Of a stretch of 64,000 nucleotides of DNA, positions 50,240-58,493 are shown piece after piece (within the stretch, counting starts at the first letter, position 1; each line of letters starts with the position of its first letter). The notes beneath the pieces are model-generated. The model did not search any database. It worked only from the letters and a program-made list of their open reading frames with translations, and was not told where the DNA came from. The stretch is taken from assembly GCA_964211495.1 (NCBI GenBank), contig CAXORL010000001.1, positions 868,001 to 932,000 on the forward strand. The letters run 5' to 3'. The position numbers and the translations under genes were made by a program. Source of the DNA: Faucicola osloensis_B. Lineage in GTDB: Bacteria; Pseudomonadota; Gammaproteobacteria; Pseudomonadales; Moraxellaceae.

Positions 50240-52036
50240 ATGTTTGATTTTATATTGAAAAAAAATAAAAAAAATGCGCTAGACACAATGCATGACAAGC
50301 CATCGGGTGTGTTTAATAAACTGGTATTTTATAGCGGTTTATTCGCTGTGTTGCTTGCGATTATTGAGACAGGGTTTGATTTTAAAGTTTGGTTGCATGG
50401 CTTGGCTTCGACGTTTTATTTAATCGTGCTTGGGCTTAATTTTATTGAGCTATTGAGTCAATATGTGCAAAAAGGTATACGCTCAAAGCTTGTGCTCACG
50501 TTTGATTTGTCCATTGCTTTATTAGTCATTGCATTATTGGTGACACATTTTTTTGCCGATAATAGTTCTTTTTTATACAAATTCTTGTTTGAAAAATCGC
50601 TGATAAAAATTGCGTTGTTGGTTTCTTTTATTCGTCAGTTATTGGTGATGGAGTTTAGCTTTAAGATAGTCGTTGCGCATCCTGCCCAGTTGTTTATTTT
50701 AAGTTTTTTATTGCTTATTTTGCTAGGCACGTTTTTGCTGATGATGCCAAATGCCACGTATGGTCATATTGCGTTTGTCGATGCTTTATTTACTGCCACG
50801 AGTGCGGTGTGTATCACAGGTCTGGCGGTAAAAGATACAGGCGCTTTTTTTACCCCATTGGGTCAAATCATTATCATGTGTTTGTTTCAATTGGGCGGCT
50901 TAGGGATTTTGACTTTTGCCACTTATTTTAGCTATTTTTTTCGAGGGCGCATCAGTTATCAGACACAGCTACAGATTGGGCATGTGACCTCAGCCAATCG
51001 TATGAGTGATGTGCTAAAGACGCTCAAAGTAATTTTTGCGGTCACCTTTGCGGTGGAGTCCGTGGCAGCCATGGCGATTTATCTCAGTATGCTTGATGTC
51101 CCCATGAGTATCCATCGCCGCATCTTTTTTTCGGTTTTTCATGCCATCTCTGCATTTTGTAATGCAGGTTTTTCGACGATGAGTGATAGCTTATATGAGT
51201 TACAACTGCGCTTTAATTATCCGTTACAAATGGTTGTGGCGGTGACGTTTTTGTTTGGGGGGTTGGGGTTTGCGATAGTTGCCAATGTCGTGGAATATTT
51301 GCGCCATCAGGTGATGCGTCTGCTGTTTCCTAACCGCTCACGATATGGTGCCAAGCCGTGGCTACTGAGTATCAATAGTCGCATTAGTCTAGTGACGACC
51401 TTGTCCTTGCTAGTGCTTGCCTTTGTCAGTGTGCTTGTATTTGAGTGGCATGGCACTTTAACTGAGCATACCAGTGTCATAGGCAAACTTGTGACAGGGT
51501 TTTTTGTGGCAGCTGCACCGCGCTCATCAGGAATCAACGTGGTAGACATGACACAGCTAGCGCCACCGACCGTGATGCTTACCATTGCATTGATGTGGGT
51601 CGGGGCAGCCCCAAACTCTACAGGTGGTGGTATCAAAACCACGACTTTTGCGGTCGCTGTGCTCAATATTGTGTCACTGGCACGCGGCTATTCTCGTATC
51701 GAAATATTTCGTCGTGAAATTGCGGATATCTCAGTGAAGCGGGCATTTGCGATTATCTGTTTATCAGTGATTATCATTGCGTTTGGTTGTACATTAATAC
51801 GCTGGGCAGAGCCCAACATGAGTATGACAGAAGTGTTATTTGAAAGTGTTTCTGCTTACACTACCACAGGGTTAAGCTTAGGTATCACCCCGCATTTAAG
51901 TGCGTTTAGCAAATCTGTCCTGATTGGGCTGATGTTTTGTGGACGGGTTGGGGCATTGACCATCTTAATTGCCTTATTAAATCGCCCAAGGCATCAAAGC
52001 TATCGCTATCCTAGCGAAGAGATTATTATCACCTAA
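50240..52036 (+). CDS. TrkH/KtrB-family potassium transporter with N-terminal extension
   Basis: A 598-aa inner-membrane potassium uptake channel subunit. The four pore-helix repeats are visible: TSAVCITGLAV, SAFCNAGFSTM, AAAPRSSGINVV with APNSTGGGIKTTT, and SAYTTTGLSLG. The KtrB core is about 430 aa; about 130 extra N-terminal residues add four hydrophobic helices (for example LLAIIETGFDFKV, LASTFYLIVLGLNFIEL, LSIALLVIALLVTHFF). It is followed 23 bp later by a single-RCK regulator, so the pair is KtrAB-like. Start chosen from the -10 box; ATG further down at 50291 is possible. Confidence 0.9.
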   Translation: MFDFILKKNKKNALDTMHDKPSGVFNKLVFYSGLFAVLLAIIETGFDFKVWLHGLASTFYLIVLGLNFIELLSQYVQKGIRSKLVLTFDLSIALLVIALLVTHFFADNSSFLYKFLFEKSLIKIALLVSFIRQLLVMEFSFKIVVAHPAQLFILSFLLLILLGTFLLMMPNATYGHIAFVDALFTATSAVCITGLAVKDTGAFFTPLGQIIIMCLFQLGGLGILTFATYFSYFFRGRISYQTQLQIGHVTSANRMSDVLKTLKVIFAVTFAVESVAAMAIYLSMLDVPMSIHRRIFFSVFHAISAFCNAGFSTMSDSLYELQLRFNYPLQMVVAVTFLFGGLGFAIVANVVEYLRHQVMRLLFPNRSRYGAKPWLLSINSRISLVTTLSLLVLAFVSVLVFEWHGTLTEHTSVIGKLVTGFFVAAAPRSSGINVVDMTQLAPPTVMLTIALMWVGAAPNSTGGGIKTTTFAVAVLNIVSLARGYSRIEIFRREIADISVKRAFAIICLSVIIIAFGCTLIRWAEPNMSMTEVLFESVSAYTTTGLSLGITPHLSAFSKSVLIGLMFCGRVGALTILIALLNRPRHQSYRYPSEEIIIT

Positions 52037-52059
52037 AGATAAATTGATAAGGTTTAGAT

Positions 52060-52764
52060 ATGAAATACATCATCGTCGGTCTAGGCAATTTTGGCTCATC
52101 ACTTGCCACCAAACTTACCAGTCAAGGGCATGAGGTCATTGGTATTGATATCGACATGGATAAAGTTGAGCGCTACAAAGAATCCATTTCGCACACGATT
52201 TGTATCGATTCTACCAGTGAAAACGCCGTCTCAGGGTTACCCATCGCCCAAACAGATGTAGTGCTCATCACCATTGGCGAAGACCAAGGGCAAAACGTGA
52301 TGGTCACTGCGCTATTCAAAAATCTTAATGCCAAATACATCATTAGCCGAGCCATTAATCCACTGCATGAAAAAGTGCTACAAGCATTGGGGGTTGATGA
52401 CATCATCCAACCTGAAAACGAGGCGGCAACGCACTGGGCGAAGAAACTGTCGCTAACTGGCTTAATTGATTCGTTTGAACTCGATAACGATTATAGTATT
52501 GTTCAAATACAGACACCGCCTACATTTTACAGTAAAACAGTTCATGCGCTTGATTTAATCAATCAATTTAATGTGATGCTGTTAACCACCATTTCATTTC
52601 ACCAAAACCAATTTGGATTTGGTCGAAATCAAACTAAATCCAAAATCGATGGCATTGTGCATCCAGATTTTGTCATTGAGCCTGATACGGTTTTAGTATT
52701 ATTTGGGGAAACCAATGACTTAAGACGACTGTTCAAGTATATGCACACCTCACAGAATAGTTGA
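52060..52764 (+). CDS. KtrA/TrkA-type RCK regulatory subunit
   Basis: A 234-aa cytosolic gating protein. It has one N-terminal RCK Rossmann domain (IIVGLGNFGSSLATKL, GIDIDMDKVERY) and one C-terminal TrkA_C domain (about 135-225). That single-unit length is KtrA-like rather than the duplicated 458-aa TrkA. It binds nucleotides (ADP/ATP or NAD) to regulate the neighbouring channel. Confidence 0.93.
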   Translation: MKYIIVGLGNFGSSLATKLTSQGHEVIGIDIDMDKVERYKESISHTICIDSTSENAVSGLPIAQTDVVLITIGEDQGQNVMVTALFKNLNAKYIISRAINPLHEKVLQALGVDDIIQPENEAATHWAKKLSLTGLIDSFELDNDYSIVQIQTPPTFYSKTVHALDLINQFNVMLLTTISFHQNQFGFGRNQTKSKIDGIVHPDFVIEPDTVLVLFGETNDLRRLFKYMHTSQNS

Positions 52765-52873
52765 CAATACTCCATCAAAGCATTTAGTCGTTGTGGCTAA
52801 TTTTTTGATTGTCACTGGACTTCTTGTGTTTTAACTACGGCTTGCGACCTTGGAAGCCGTCAGCCAAAATTCT

Positions 52874-52916
52874 TGGTCACAAAATGGTCACGTTTTGGTC
52901 ACAAGCGTTTGGTCAC
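52874..52916. repeat. Four TGGTCAC direct repeats at about 11-bp phase
   Basis: TGGTCAC starts at 52874, 52885, 52896 and 52910 (spacing 11, 11, 14). This near-helical phasing is unlike random sequence and resembles iterated protein-binding sites. It lies in the gene-free interval between the RCK gene and tRNA-Asp. No integrase or replication gene is nearby. Confidence 0.8.
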
Positions 52917-53053
52917 GTTAGTTTTGCTTAAATATTAAAAATAAATATCTTTTGAACTTAACAATCAAAATCAATTTTCCTAATCACATCAATATAAAAA
53001 TGTATAAAATAATATATTTCTTAAAATCAATAACTTAATATAAAATTTAAGCC
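52917..53053. other. Very AT-rich gene-free stretch
   Basis: Between the repeats and the tRNA terminator I see only A/T-dominated sequence with no coding frame, promoter or RNA. Confidence 0.5.
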
Positions 53054-53085
53054 AAAAAAAACCTCAAATCAGGGGAGATTTGAGG
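53054..53085 (-). terminator. Intrinsic terminator of the tRNA-Val/tRNA-Asp transcript
   Basis: CCTCAAATC and GATTTGAGG form a perfect 9-bp stem; the minus strand runs into eight T. Confidence 0.93.
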
Positions 53086-53128
53086 CATAAAACTTTAAAA
53101 ATTTCGTTTTTAGTTCCACTAAAATAAG

Positions 53129-53205
53129 TGGCGCAGCGGACGGGACTCGAACCCGCGACCCCCGGCGTGACAGGCCGGTATTCTAACCAACTGAACTACC
53201 ACTGC
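53129..53205 (-). tRNA. tRNA-Asp (GTC)
   Basis: Cloverleaf on the minus strand: acceptor GCAGTGG/CCGCTGC (one G-T pair), D-arm GTTC-AGTTGGTTA-GAAT, anticodon loop CTGTCAC (anticodon 53169-53171), T-arm GCGGGTTCGAGTCCCGT, discriminator G and encoded CCA. It follows tRNA-Val on the same transcript. Confidence 0.97.
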
Positions 53206-53232
53206 ACGGTAGCTGATAACGATGATATAGGT

Positions 53233-53308
53233 TGGTGGGTCGTGACGGGTTCGAACCGCCGACATTCTGCGTGTAAGGCAGACGCTCTACCAACTGAGCT
53301 AACGACCC
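53233..53308 (-). tRNA. tRNA-Val (TAC)
   Basis: Cloverleaf on the minus strand: acceptor GGGTCGT/ACGACCC, D-arm GCTCAGTTGGTAGAGC, anticodon loop CTTACAC (TAC), T-arm with GGTTCGAAC, discriminator A and encoded CCA. First gene of the two-tRNA transcript. Confidence 0.97.
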
Positions 53309-53363
53309 TGACAGGCGATTTATAAGCCAATCAAGTTGCTTCAATATCATCGAAGTGACGCGT

Positions 53364-53391
53364 ATTATATAGACTTATCATGGATTGTCAA
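53364..53391 (-). promoter_or_regulatory. Consensus sigma-70 promoter of the tRNA-Val/Asp transcript
   Basis: On the minus strand TTGACA (53391-53386) and TATAAT (53369-53364) are spaced 16 bp, both perfect consensus hexamers, 55 bp upstream of tRNA-Val. Confidence 0.9.
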
Positions 53392-53395
53392 CTAG

Positions 53396-54067
53396 TTATT
53401 TAAAGATTTTTTCGATATCTTTTTGCAAGCTGGGCATCGCTTTTTCAAATTGGCTTGTGTCATCTATCAAGGTCGGCATCATCACCTGCACAAACTCACT
53501 GGAAACTTGCGATTGTTTACTTAAAATGCGTTGCCCCATTGGGGTCTCATAAAATTGGTTGAGTGCATCGACTTCAGCTTGGGTATAGGTTTTTTTGGCA
53601 ATCGCCTGATAAGCTTGTTGCAGCTGCTGTTTAGAGATGGGTTGGTCTAATTGCTGTCCCAAGACGGTGCTATATTTAACGAAAATATTTTTAAGCTGTT
53701 TTTGCGCATGACGGCTAAAAATGCCCGCATTTTCATCTGTAGGCAATTCTTGGGGTAGCCCTTTCACTATATTGGCCGCTTGCTGACGTTGGGCAATCAT
53801 TTCATTAATCATTTTATCGATATGTAGCACCTTGATAAGCTTGTCAAGCGATGCATCCGTGGGCTGGGCTTGCGCATTAATAGTCGCAATTGGCGTTTGA
53901 GCATTGACTGGGTTGTTTTGAATGATTAATTCGGCGTAAGCAGGATGAACCAACATAGTCATACCAGTCGAGGTCAATAAAGTTAGCAAGGCTAATTTTT
54001 TAGCATTTAATGAGCCTGATGGATTTAACGGTTTGTTGGGTTTTTTACAGGGATATTGATGACGCAT
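53396..54067 (-). CDS. DUF2059 domain-containing exported protein
   Basis: A 223-aa protein with an N-terminal signal (KKLALLTLLTSTGMTMLVHPAYA, cleavage about 46) and a C-terminal helical DUF2059 domain (about 145-205, TYTQAEVDALNQFYETPMGQRILSKQ). Periplasmic; function unknown. It starts 8 bp after the thioesterase stop, so the two are co-transcribed. A tRNA promoter begins just beyond its stop codon. Confidence 0.85.
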   Translation of the reverse strand: MRHQYPCKKPNKPLNPSGSLNAKKLALLTLLTSTGMTMLVHPAYAELIIQNNPVNAQTPIATINAQAQPTDASLDKLIKVLHIDKMINEMIAQRQQAANIVKGLPQELPTDENAGIFSRHAQKQLKNIFVKYSTVLGQQLDQPISKQQLQQAYQAIAKKTYTQAEVDALNQFYETPMGQRILSKQSQVSSEFVQVMMPTLIDDTSQFEKAMPSLQKDIEKIFK

Positions 54068-54075
54068 TCTTTTGC

Positions 54076-54588
54076 CTATTTGATATCACATTGGGAAATA
54101 TTGTTACTTTGAAAACGCAATGCTTTACGCATCTGTGCGGCTTTTTGGCGACATTCTTGCAAACTATCTTTGATTTCAAGGGGTGGCACACGGGTTGGCT
54201 TGCCATGTTGATCCACCGCTACCATGGTGAAATAACAACTGTTGGTATGGCGTATTGTACGGTTTTGGATATTTTCTGCTTGCACTCGAATACCCACTTC
54301 CATCGAAGTTTTGCCCACATAATTGACGCTTGCCAAAAAGGTGACTAACTCCCCTACATGAATCGGCTCACGAAAAATCACTTGATCCACCGATAGCGTC
54401 ACCACGTAACCACCACTATAGCGACTGGCACAAGCATAAGCCACTTGGTCAAGCATCTTTAATAAATCGCCGCCATGCACATTGCCAGTGAAGTTTGCCA
54501 AATCAGGCGTCATCAGCACAGACATGGTAAGTTCGTTTTGTAAAGGGGCAACTTGCAAATTTTGATTTGATTCAATGGCATTTGGCAC
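54076..54588 (-). CDS. Acyl-CoA thioesterase (hotdog fold, YciA-like)
   Basis: Hydrolyses acyl-CoA thioesters. The 170-aa hotdog-fold protein has NFTGNVHGGDLLKMLDQVAY (about 33-51, with the catalytic Asp47) and VTLSVDQVIFREPIHVGELVTFLASV, matching the YciA/BACH group. GTG at 54588 is chosen because AGAAGGA lies 8 bp before it; a TTG at 54618 has no such site. First gene of a two-gene unit with the DUF2059 protein. Confidence 0.93.
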   Translation of the reverse strand: MPNAIESNQNLQVAPLQNELTMSVLMTPDLANFTGNVHGGDLLKMLDQVAYACASRYSGGYVVTLSVDQVIFREPIHVGELVTFLASVNYVGKTSMEVGIRVQAENIQNRTIRHTNSCYFTMVAVDQHGKPTRVPPLEIKDSLQECRQKAAQMRKALRFQSNNISQCDIK

Positions 54589-54667
54589 AATGACGATCCT
54601 TCTGAATTCATATAACAACTATCATAAAAAATTATTAACCTCGGCATCCTAGCTGTTAACTAACATA

Positions 54668-54693
54668 GCTGTAAATCAATGCTGTGAATCAAC
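54668..54693. repeat. 13-bp imperfect duplication
   Basis: GCTGTAAATCAAT and GCTGTGAATCAAC are adjacent (11 of 13 identical), upstream of the thioesterase gene. Confidence 0.6.
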
Positions 54694-54830
54694 TTGACCC
54701 GTACAGTGATGCCTTAATCGCTAAAGTAGCAAATTCGCCTTATCATCACAATAGCCAATCAGTAACTGCCTGACTACTAGCCGCAATCTGGTTGAATAAT
54801 AAAAAATCTGAATATTTTTTGATATAGGGC

Positions 54831-54858
54831 TTGACAGTCACGGTTAATTTGCTAAAAT
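54831..54858 (+). promoter_or_regulatory. Sigma-70 promoter of tRNA-Asn copy 1
   Basis: TTGACA (54831-54836) and TAAAAT (54853-54858) with 16-bp spacing; the downstream ACGCACCACTT is shared with copy 2. Confidence 0.85.
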
Positions 54859-54918
54859 ACGCACCACTTAAACGCTGCAATGATTTTTGCAGGTTTAACA
54901 AAAAATTCTACCGCTTAT

Positions 54919-54994
54919 TCTCCAATAGCTCAGTCGGTAGAGCAATGGACTGTTAATCCATGTGTCCCTGGTTCGAGCCCAGGTTGGAGAGCCA
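54919..54994 (+). tRNA. tRNA-Asn (GTT), copy 1
   Basis: Acceptor TCTCCAA/TTGGAGA, D-arm GCTCAGTCGGTAGAGC, anticodon loop CTGTTAA (GTT, 54952-54954), T-arm CCTGGTTCGAGCCCAGG, discriminator G and encoded CCA. Identical to copy 2 over all 76 nt. Confidence 0.97.
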
Positions 54995-55001
54995 TATTAA
55001 G

Positions 55002-55037
55002 AAGACCTTTAACAAGCGTTGTTAAAGGTCTTTTTTT
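55002..55037 (+). terminator. Intrinsic terminator after tRNA-Asn copy 1
   Basis: AAGACCTTTAACAA pairs with TTGTTAAAGGTCTT around GCG, then a T-tract. Confidence 0.92.
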
Positions 55038-55126
55038 ATGTGGTATTTTTTATCTAGCATTATTGCTATGAATTATTTTGATTGCTATGAGTCATTTTGC
55101 ATCATGAATTTTTTGCTAAAAAATAC

Positions 55127-55155
55127 TTGACTCATTTTTTAAATCTCAGTAATAT
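55127..55155 (+). promoter_or_regulatory. Sigma-70 promoter of tRNA-Asn copy 2
   Basis: TTGACT (55127-55132) and TAATAT (55150-55155) with 17-bp spacing, again followed by ACGCACCACTT. Confidence 0.82.
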
Positions 55156-55176
55156 ACGCACCACTTGATTATCTGT

Positions 55177-55252
55177 TCTCCAATAGCTCAGTCGGTAGAG
55201 CAATGGACTGTTAATCCATGTGTCCCTGGTTCGAGCCCAGGTTGGAGAGCCA
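55177..55252 (+). tRNA. tRNA-Asn (GTT), copy 2
   Basis: Identical to the copy at 54919-54994, including encoded CCA, with its own promoter and terminator. It represents a recent duplication of the gene plus its upstream box. Confidence 0.97.
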
Positions 55253-55280
55253 ATCAAGCCAAATTCTGTTGTATATTTTG

Positions 55281-55309
55281 AACCCGTTCCCTTGTGAATG
55301 GGTTTTTTT
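55281..55309 (+). terminator. Intrinsic terminator after tRNA-Asn copy 2
   Basis: AACCCGTTC pairs with GAATGGGTT (one G-T pair), followed by a T-tract. Confidence 0.85.
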
Positions 55310-55410
55310 ATGAGCAAATTTTAGCAATTTGCTGTTTACTACGCTTTTGTTTGCTACCCTATTATCTCACCTGCTAAAGTACTTAGGATACTATTGATAA
55401 GGTACTAGTT

Positions 55411-55899
55411 ATGACGCTGTCGTTTTCCCCTACCCAATCTCAATTTTTAGCTCTGCAACAAGCGATTAATAAAGACCGCATCACCCAGCTAGTGAGCGAT
55501 CATCAGCAAGGTAAACTGTCGCCAGATGATAAATCTTACTATGAAAGCTTAATTACCCAATTTATCGAGCTAATCAAGCTGCCTGATAGCGCGCATTTAG
55601 CCATGCAGCTTTTACCAGCATTCAAAATCACCGTGCCAGCCTTGCTTGATGGCATGGCTTATCGCGCCGTGGCTGATAAAAACCCAAAAGCGTGTGTGTT
55701 TGCCGCATATATGATTGACCAATCGCTGTTGCAGCGCGATATGACGCCCCTGTTCAATGTGATTATTGAATTCGGTACGCCTGAGCTGTGGGTTGAATTG
55801 GTAAAAAAAGTAAATAATGCCCCTGCCGATCGCATCGTTGAAAAGGTTTATCAATGCGACAAATCGGTACAGACCTATTGGGAACAACAAATTTTGTAA
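55411..55899 (+). CDS. Hypothetical helical protein, 162 aa
   Basis: Not recognised as a specific family. The frame is free of internal stops, the ATG is well placed, and the sequence is soluble and mostly helical (FLALQQAINKDRITQLVSDHQ, PDDKSYYESLITQFIELIKL, LAMQLLPAFKITVPALLDG, CVFAAYMIDQSLLQRDMTPL). The latter part alternates helices like a repeat-type adaptor. No signal peptide or membrane helix. Function unknown; its neighbours do not help. Confidence 0.6.
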   Translation: MTLSFSPTQSQFLALQQAINKDRITQLVSDHQQGKLSPDDKSYYESLITQFIELIKLPDSAHLAMQLLPAFKITVPALLDGMAYRAVADKNPKACVFAAYMIDQSLLQRDMTPLFNVIIEFGTPELWVELVKKVNNAPADRIVEKVYQCDKSVQTYWEQQIL

Positions 55900-56113
55900 A
55901 GAAAATTGGCCTGATTGTCGCATCCATCGTTAAGCTAATGCAACATTTGGCTAAGATTTTTGTAGGAATTTTACGTTTGCCTTGCTTGTTTCTCGCCAAT
56001 GAAATAATTACACTAGGTTAAAGATATCTAATTGCGCTAAATTTTCCGTCTAATTGATAAATTGGTTACATCTAGCTTGATTGCTAAAAATTGATCACAC
56101 GCGAGGCATGCAA

Positions 56114-56419
56114 ATGGTTACTAAAGTCAAAAAAAATCAACAAGTCATGGTTCCTATCCATATCAAAATCACTGAAGAAATGCGGGATTTGTTAACCCAA
56201 GTCGCCAAAAGCCATGGTTTTCCACGTATTCAAGGCTTGATTCGCTTATATATTCGCCGGGGACTTGATGCCGAGAATGTCGGCTACTCACTCGCCAAAG
56301 ACAGCCGTTTTATCGAAAAGCTGAAGCGTCAAGGGGTGTCCGACGAGGTGATTTTTGAAGCGATTGATGAGACAGCCAATGAGCCAGAAGCCAAAATAAC
56401 TGATACGGCAAAATCTTAG
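56114..56419 (+). CDS. Small basic ribbon-helix-helix-like protein
   Basis: A 101-aa protein from ATG 56114, which has GAGG 7 bp upstream (ATG 56081 and 56108 are less well placed). VMVPIHIKITEEMRDLLTQVAKSHGFPRIQGLIRLYIRRGLD, a strand followed by two helices, is typical of ribbon-helix-helix DNA-binding proteins or antitoxin-like regulators. The acidic C-terminal tail is about 30 residues. There is no toxin-like gene beside it, so a general regulator or chromosomal relative is likely. Domain resemblance only. Confidence 0.65.
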   Translation: MVTKVKKNQQVMVPIHIKITEEMRDLLTQVAKSHGFPRIQGLIRLYIRRGLDAENVGYSLAKDSRFIEKLKRQGVSDEVIFEAIDETANEPEAKITDTAKS

Positions 56420-56435
56420 GCATTTTTAGCCCCAT

Positions 56436-56469
56436 AAAAAACCCAAAACGCAAATGTTTTGGGTTTTTT
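56436..56469. terminator. Bidirectional intrinsic terminator
   Basis: AAAAAACCCAAAA pairs with TTTTGGGTTTTTT around an 8-nt loop; serves the small protein at 56114 and the convergent dctA. Confidence 0.9.
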
Positions 56470-56524
56470 ACGATTCATCAACGCTTTTATACGCTTATCT
56501 TTTCTAGGCTTATTCTTTATACAA

Positions 56525-57862
56525 TTATACAGTGGGATGATGCTCAATAGGCGGTAATGGCTGACCATTGAGCGCTGCGTCCAAGCGCTGCTTGTCTAGC
56601 GCATTTTCCCAACGTGACACGACAATCGTCGCACAGGCATTACCGGTTAGGTTGGTCAATGCACGGCACTCTGACATAAAGCGGTCAATCCCTAAAATAA
56701 GCGCCATACCTTCGATTGGCACAGTTGGCACCACCGCCAAAGTGGCTGCCAAGGTGATAAAACCAGCGCCCGTGATACCTGCCGCGCCTTTTGAGCTTAA
56801 CATCGCAACCAATAATAACGTAATCTCTTGGGTCAATGTCAAATCAATATTACAGGCCTGCGCGATGAATAACGCTGCCATGGTCATATAGATGTTAGTA
56901 CCATCTAGGTTAAATGAATACCCTGTTGGAATCACCAAACCGACCACTGATTTTTCGCAGCCTGCGCGCTCAAGTTTTTGCATCAAGGTTGGTAGTGCCG
57001 CTTCTGATGAACTAGTCCCTAACACCAATAGCAATTCTTCTTTGATGTATTTAATCATCTTGATGATTGAAAAGCCGTTGTAACGTGCCACAGCACCGAG
57101 TACTACCAGCACAAATAACAATGAAGTGATATAAAAACAGGCCATCAAAAAGGCTAAGTTACCCAGTGAGTGTACGCCGTACTTACCAATGGTAAATGCC
57201 ATCGCACCAAACGCACCAATCGGCGCAGCTTTCATCAAGATTTCAACCGCTTTGAACACAGGCGCAGATAACTCTTGAAAGAAGTTTAACACGGGACGAG
57301 CACGATCACCCACGGATGCTAAGGAAACACCAAACAGCACTGAAACAAATAACACTTGCAGGATATTCCCTTCCGTCAGTGGACTTATCATGGTTTCTGG
57401 AATAATATTCATCAAAAAACCGGTAATGGTACTATCGTGCGCTTTACTAACATACTCAGACACCTTAGCCGCATCTTTCCCTGTTGCGAGAGTAGCGGGA
57501 TCGATATTGAGACCCGCGCCCGGTTGCAGCACATTGGCAACCACAAGACCGATAATTAATGCCAAGGTTGAAAAGGTAATGAAATATAGCATCGCTTTAC
57601 CAGCAACACGACCGACTCGCTTCATATTGCTCATACCAGCAATACCCGTCACCACTGTCAAGAAAATAACGGGGGCGATAATCATTTTAACCAATTTAAT
57701 AAATGCATCACCCAGTGGTTTCATTGCCTCGCCCACTTCTGGGGCAAAGACGCCAAGCAAAATACCCAGTACAATGGCAATAATCACTTGTACATACAGA
57801 ATTTGGTACCATTTACGGGGTTTGGGGGGTTCCACGAGTGTGGTGGTATCGATAGGTATCAT
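56525..57862 (-). CDS. dctA: C4-dicarboxylate/H+ (Na+) symporter
   Basis: Imports succinate, fumarate, malate and aspartate. The 445-aa DAACS-family protein closely follows DctA: YVQVIIAIVLGILLGVFAPEVGE, MIIAPVIFLTVVTGIAG, APIGAFGAMAFTIGKYG, LVLGTSSSEAALP (the hairpin with the SSSE motif), PTGYSFNLDGTNIYMTMA and ILGIDRFMSECRALTNLTGN. Strong ribosome site AAGGAGTG. Eight membrane helices and two hairpins are expected. Confidence 0.95.
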   Translation of the reverse strand: MIPIDTTTLVEPPKPRKWYQILYVQVIIAIVLGILLGVFAPEVGEAMKPLGDAFIKLVKMIIAPVIFLTVVTGIAGMSNMKRVGRVAGKAMLYFITFSTLALIIGLVVANVLQPGAGLNIDPATLATGKDAAKVSEYVSKAHDSTITGFLMNIIPETMISPLTEGNILQVLFVSVLFGVSLASVGDRARPVLNFFQELSAPVFKAVEILMKAAPIGAFGAMAFTIGKYGVHSLGNLAFLMACFYITSLLFVLVVLGAVARYNGFSIIKMIKYIKEELLLVLGTSSSEAALPTLMQKLERAGCEKSVVGLVIPTGYSFNLDGTNIYMTMAALFIAQACNIDLTLTQEITLLLVAMLSSKGAAGITGAGFITLAATLAVVPTVPIEGMALILGIDRFMSECRALTNLTGNACATIVVSRWENALDKQRLDAALNGQPLPPIEHHPTV

Positions 57863-58230
57863 GACAGATACACTCCTTTTATCTGACGAACCCTAAAACT
57901 GGGATAAGGTTACATTTGCGATAAAAATTGTGGAACAAATTTAGCCAAATAGTCGCACAACCTTTAGAATTTTATCAGCAATCATTAGAAAATCTAATGG
58001 ATTACAGTGCTGCGTATATTAACAATGTGATAACATATCAGCAAGGTAATTTTCAACATTATTGTTAAACTGCAATGGGTCACATGAAGGCACTAAAACA
58101 ATCCGTTGTATCAATATTTTTAGACGCAGGATTGGTGGGTTTTGAGTGTTTTTCGCTTCAATATTTTGCTTAACATCAGCGTATGGTATGAAGCCCAGAT
58201 ATTAAGCCAGGGTGTTCAGCATAGTTATCC
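57863..58230. other. Gene-free interval upstream of dctA
   Basis: No convincing coding frame, only a 32-codon ATG frame at 58075 with no ribosome site. Presumably holds the dctA promoter. Confidence 0.45.
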
Positions 58231-58266
58231 AACTTTCTGTTTAGCTTTCTATTTAGCTTTCTTTTG
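58231..58266. repeat. 12-bp tandem repeat x3 upstream of tRNA-Ser
   Basis: AACTTTCTGTTT, AGCTTTCTATTT and AGCTTTCTTTTG are consecutive. Confidence 0.8.
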
Positions 58267-58298
58267 CTAATATTTTTTGCATTAACGTAAAAAAATGC

Positions 58299-58326
58299 TT
58301 GCATTGTTATTTCACTTGTATATAAT
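58299..58326 (+). promoter_or_regulatory. Sigma-70 promoter of tRNA-Ser
   Basis: TTGCAT (58299-58304) and TATAAT (58321-58326), 16-bp spacing, 14 bp before the mature tRNA. Confidence 0.85.
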
Positions 58327-58340
58327 AGCCACCACAATTT

Positions 58341-58430
58341 GGAAGCTTGGCAGAGCGGTTGAATGCACCGGTCTTGAAAACCGGCAAGGGTGCGAGCCCT
58401 TCGAGAGTTCGAATCTCTCAGCTTCCGCCA
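58341..58430 (+). tRNA. tRNA-Ser (TGA)
   Basis: A 90-nt class II tRNA: acceptor GGAAGCT/AGCTTCC, anticodon loop CTTGAAA (TGA, 58375-58377), long variable arm AAGGGTGCGAGCCCTT, T-arm GAGAGTTCGAATCTCTC, discriminator G and encoded CCA. Confidence 0.97.
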
Positions 58431-58435
58431 TATTT

Positions 58436-58473
58436 AAAAAAACCCCTGACTTAATTAAGTTTTGGGGTTTTTT
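58436..58473 (+). terminator. Intrinsic terminator after tRNA-Ser
   Basis: AAAACCCC and GGGGTTTT with an inner ACTTAATTAAGT palindrome, then a T-tract. It lies close before rsmE, so rsmE depends on read-through or its own promoter. Confidence 0.85.
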
Positions 58474-58493
58474 ATTGTCTAAGATTTATCCTT

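Noticed and set aside
52874..52916. Plasmid-style origin iterons
   Set aside because: The repeats are present, but there is no rep gene, AT-rich opener next to them with DnaA boxes, or other origin features; kept only as an unexplained array.
53128..53325. 65-aa frame over tRNA-Asp and tRNA-Val
   Set aside because: Covers two tRNA genes on the other strand.
54880..55317. Peptide frames over the two tRNA-Asn genes
   Set aside because: They are translations of tRNA sequence and terminators.
56114..56419. Antitoxin of a toxin-antitoxin pair
   Set aside because: The ribbon-helix-helix look is there but neither neighbour encodes a toxin-like small protein.
58075..58173. 32-codon ATG frame in the gap upstream of tRNA-Ser
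   Set aside because: No ribosome site, no recognisable composition pattern and no terminator at its end; likely chance.
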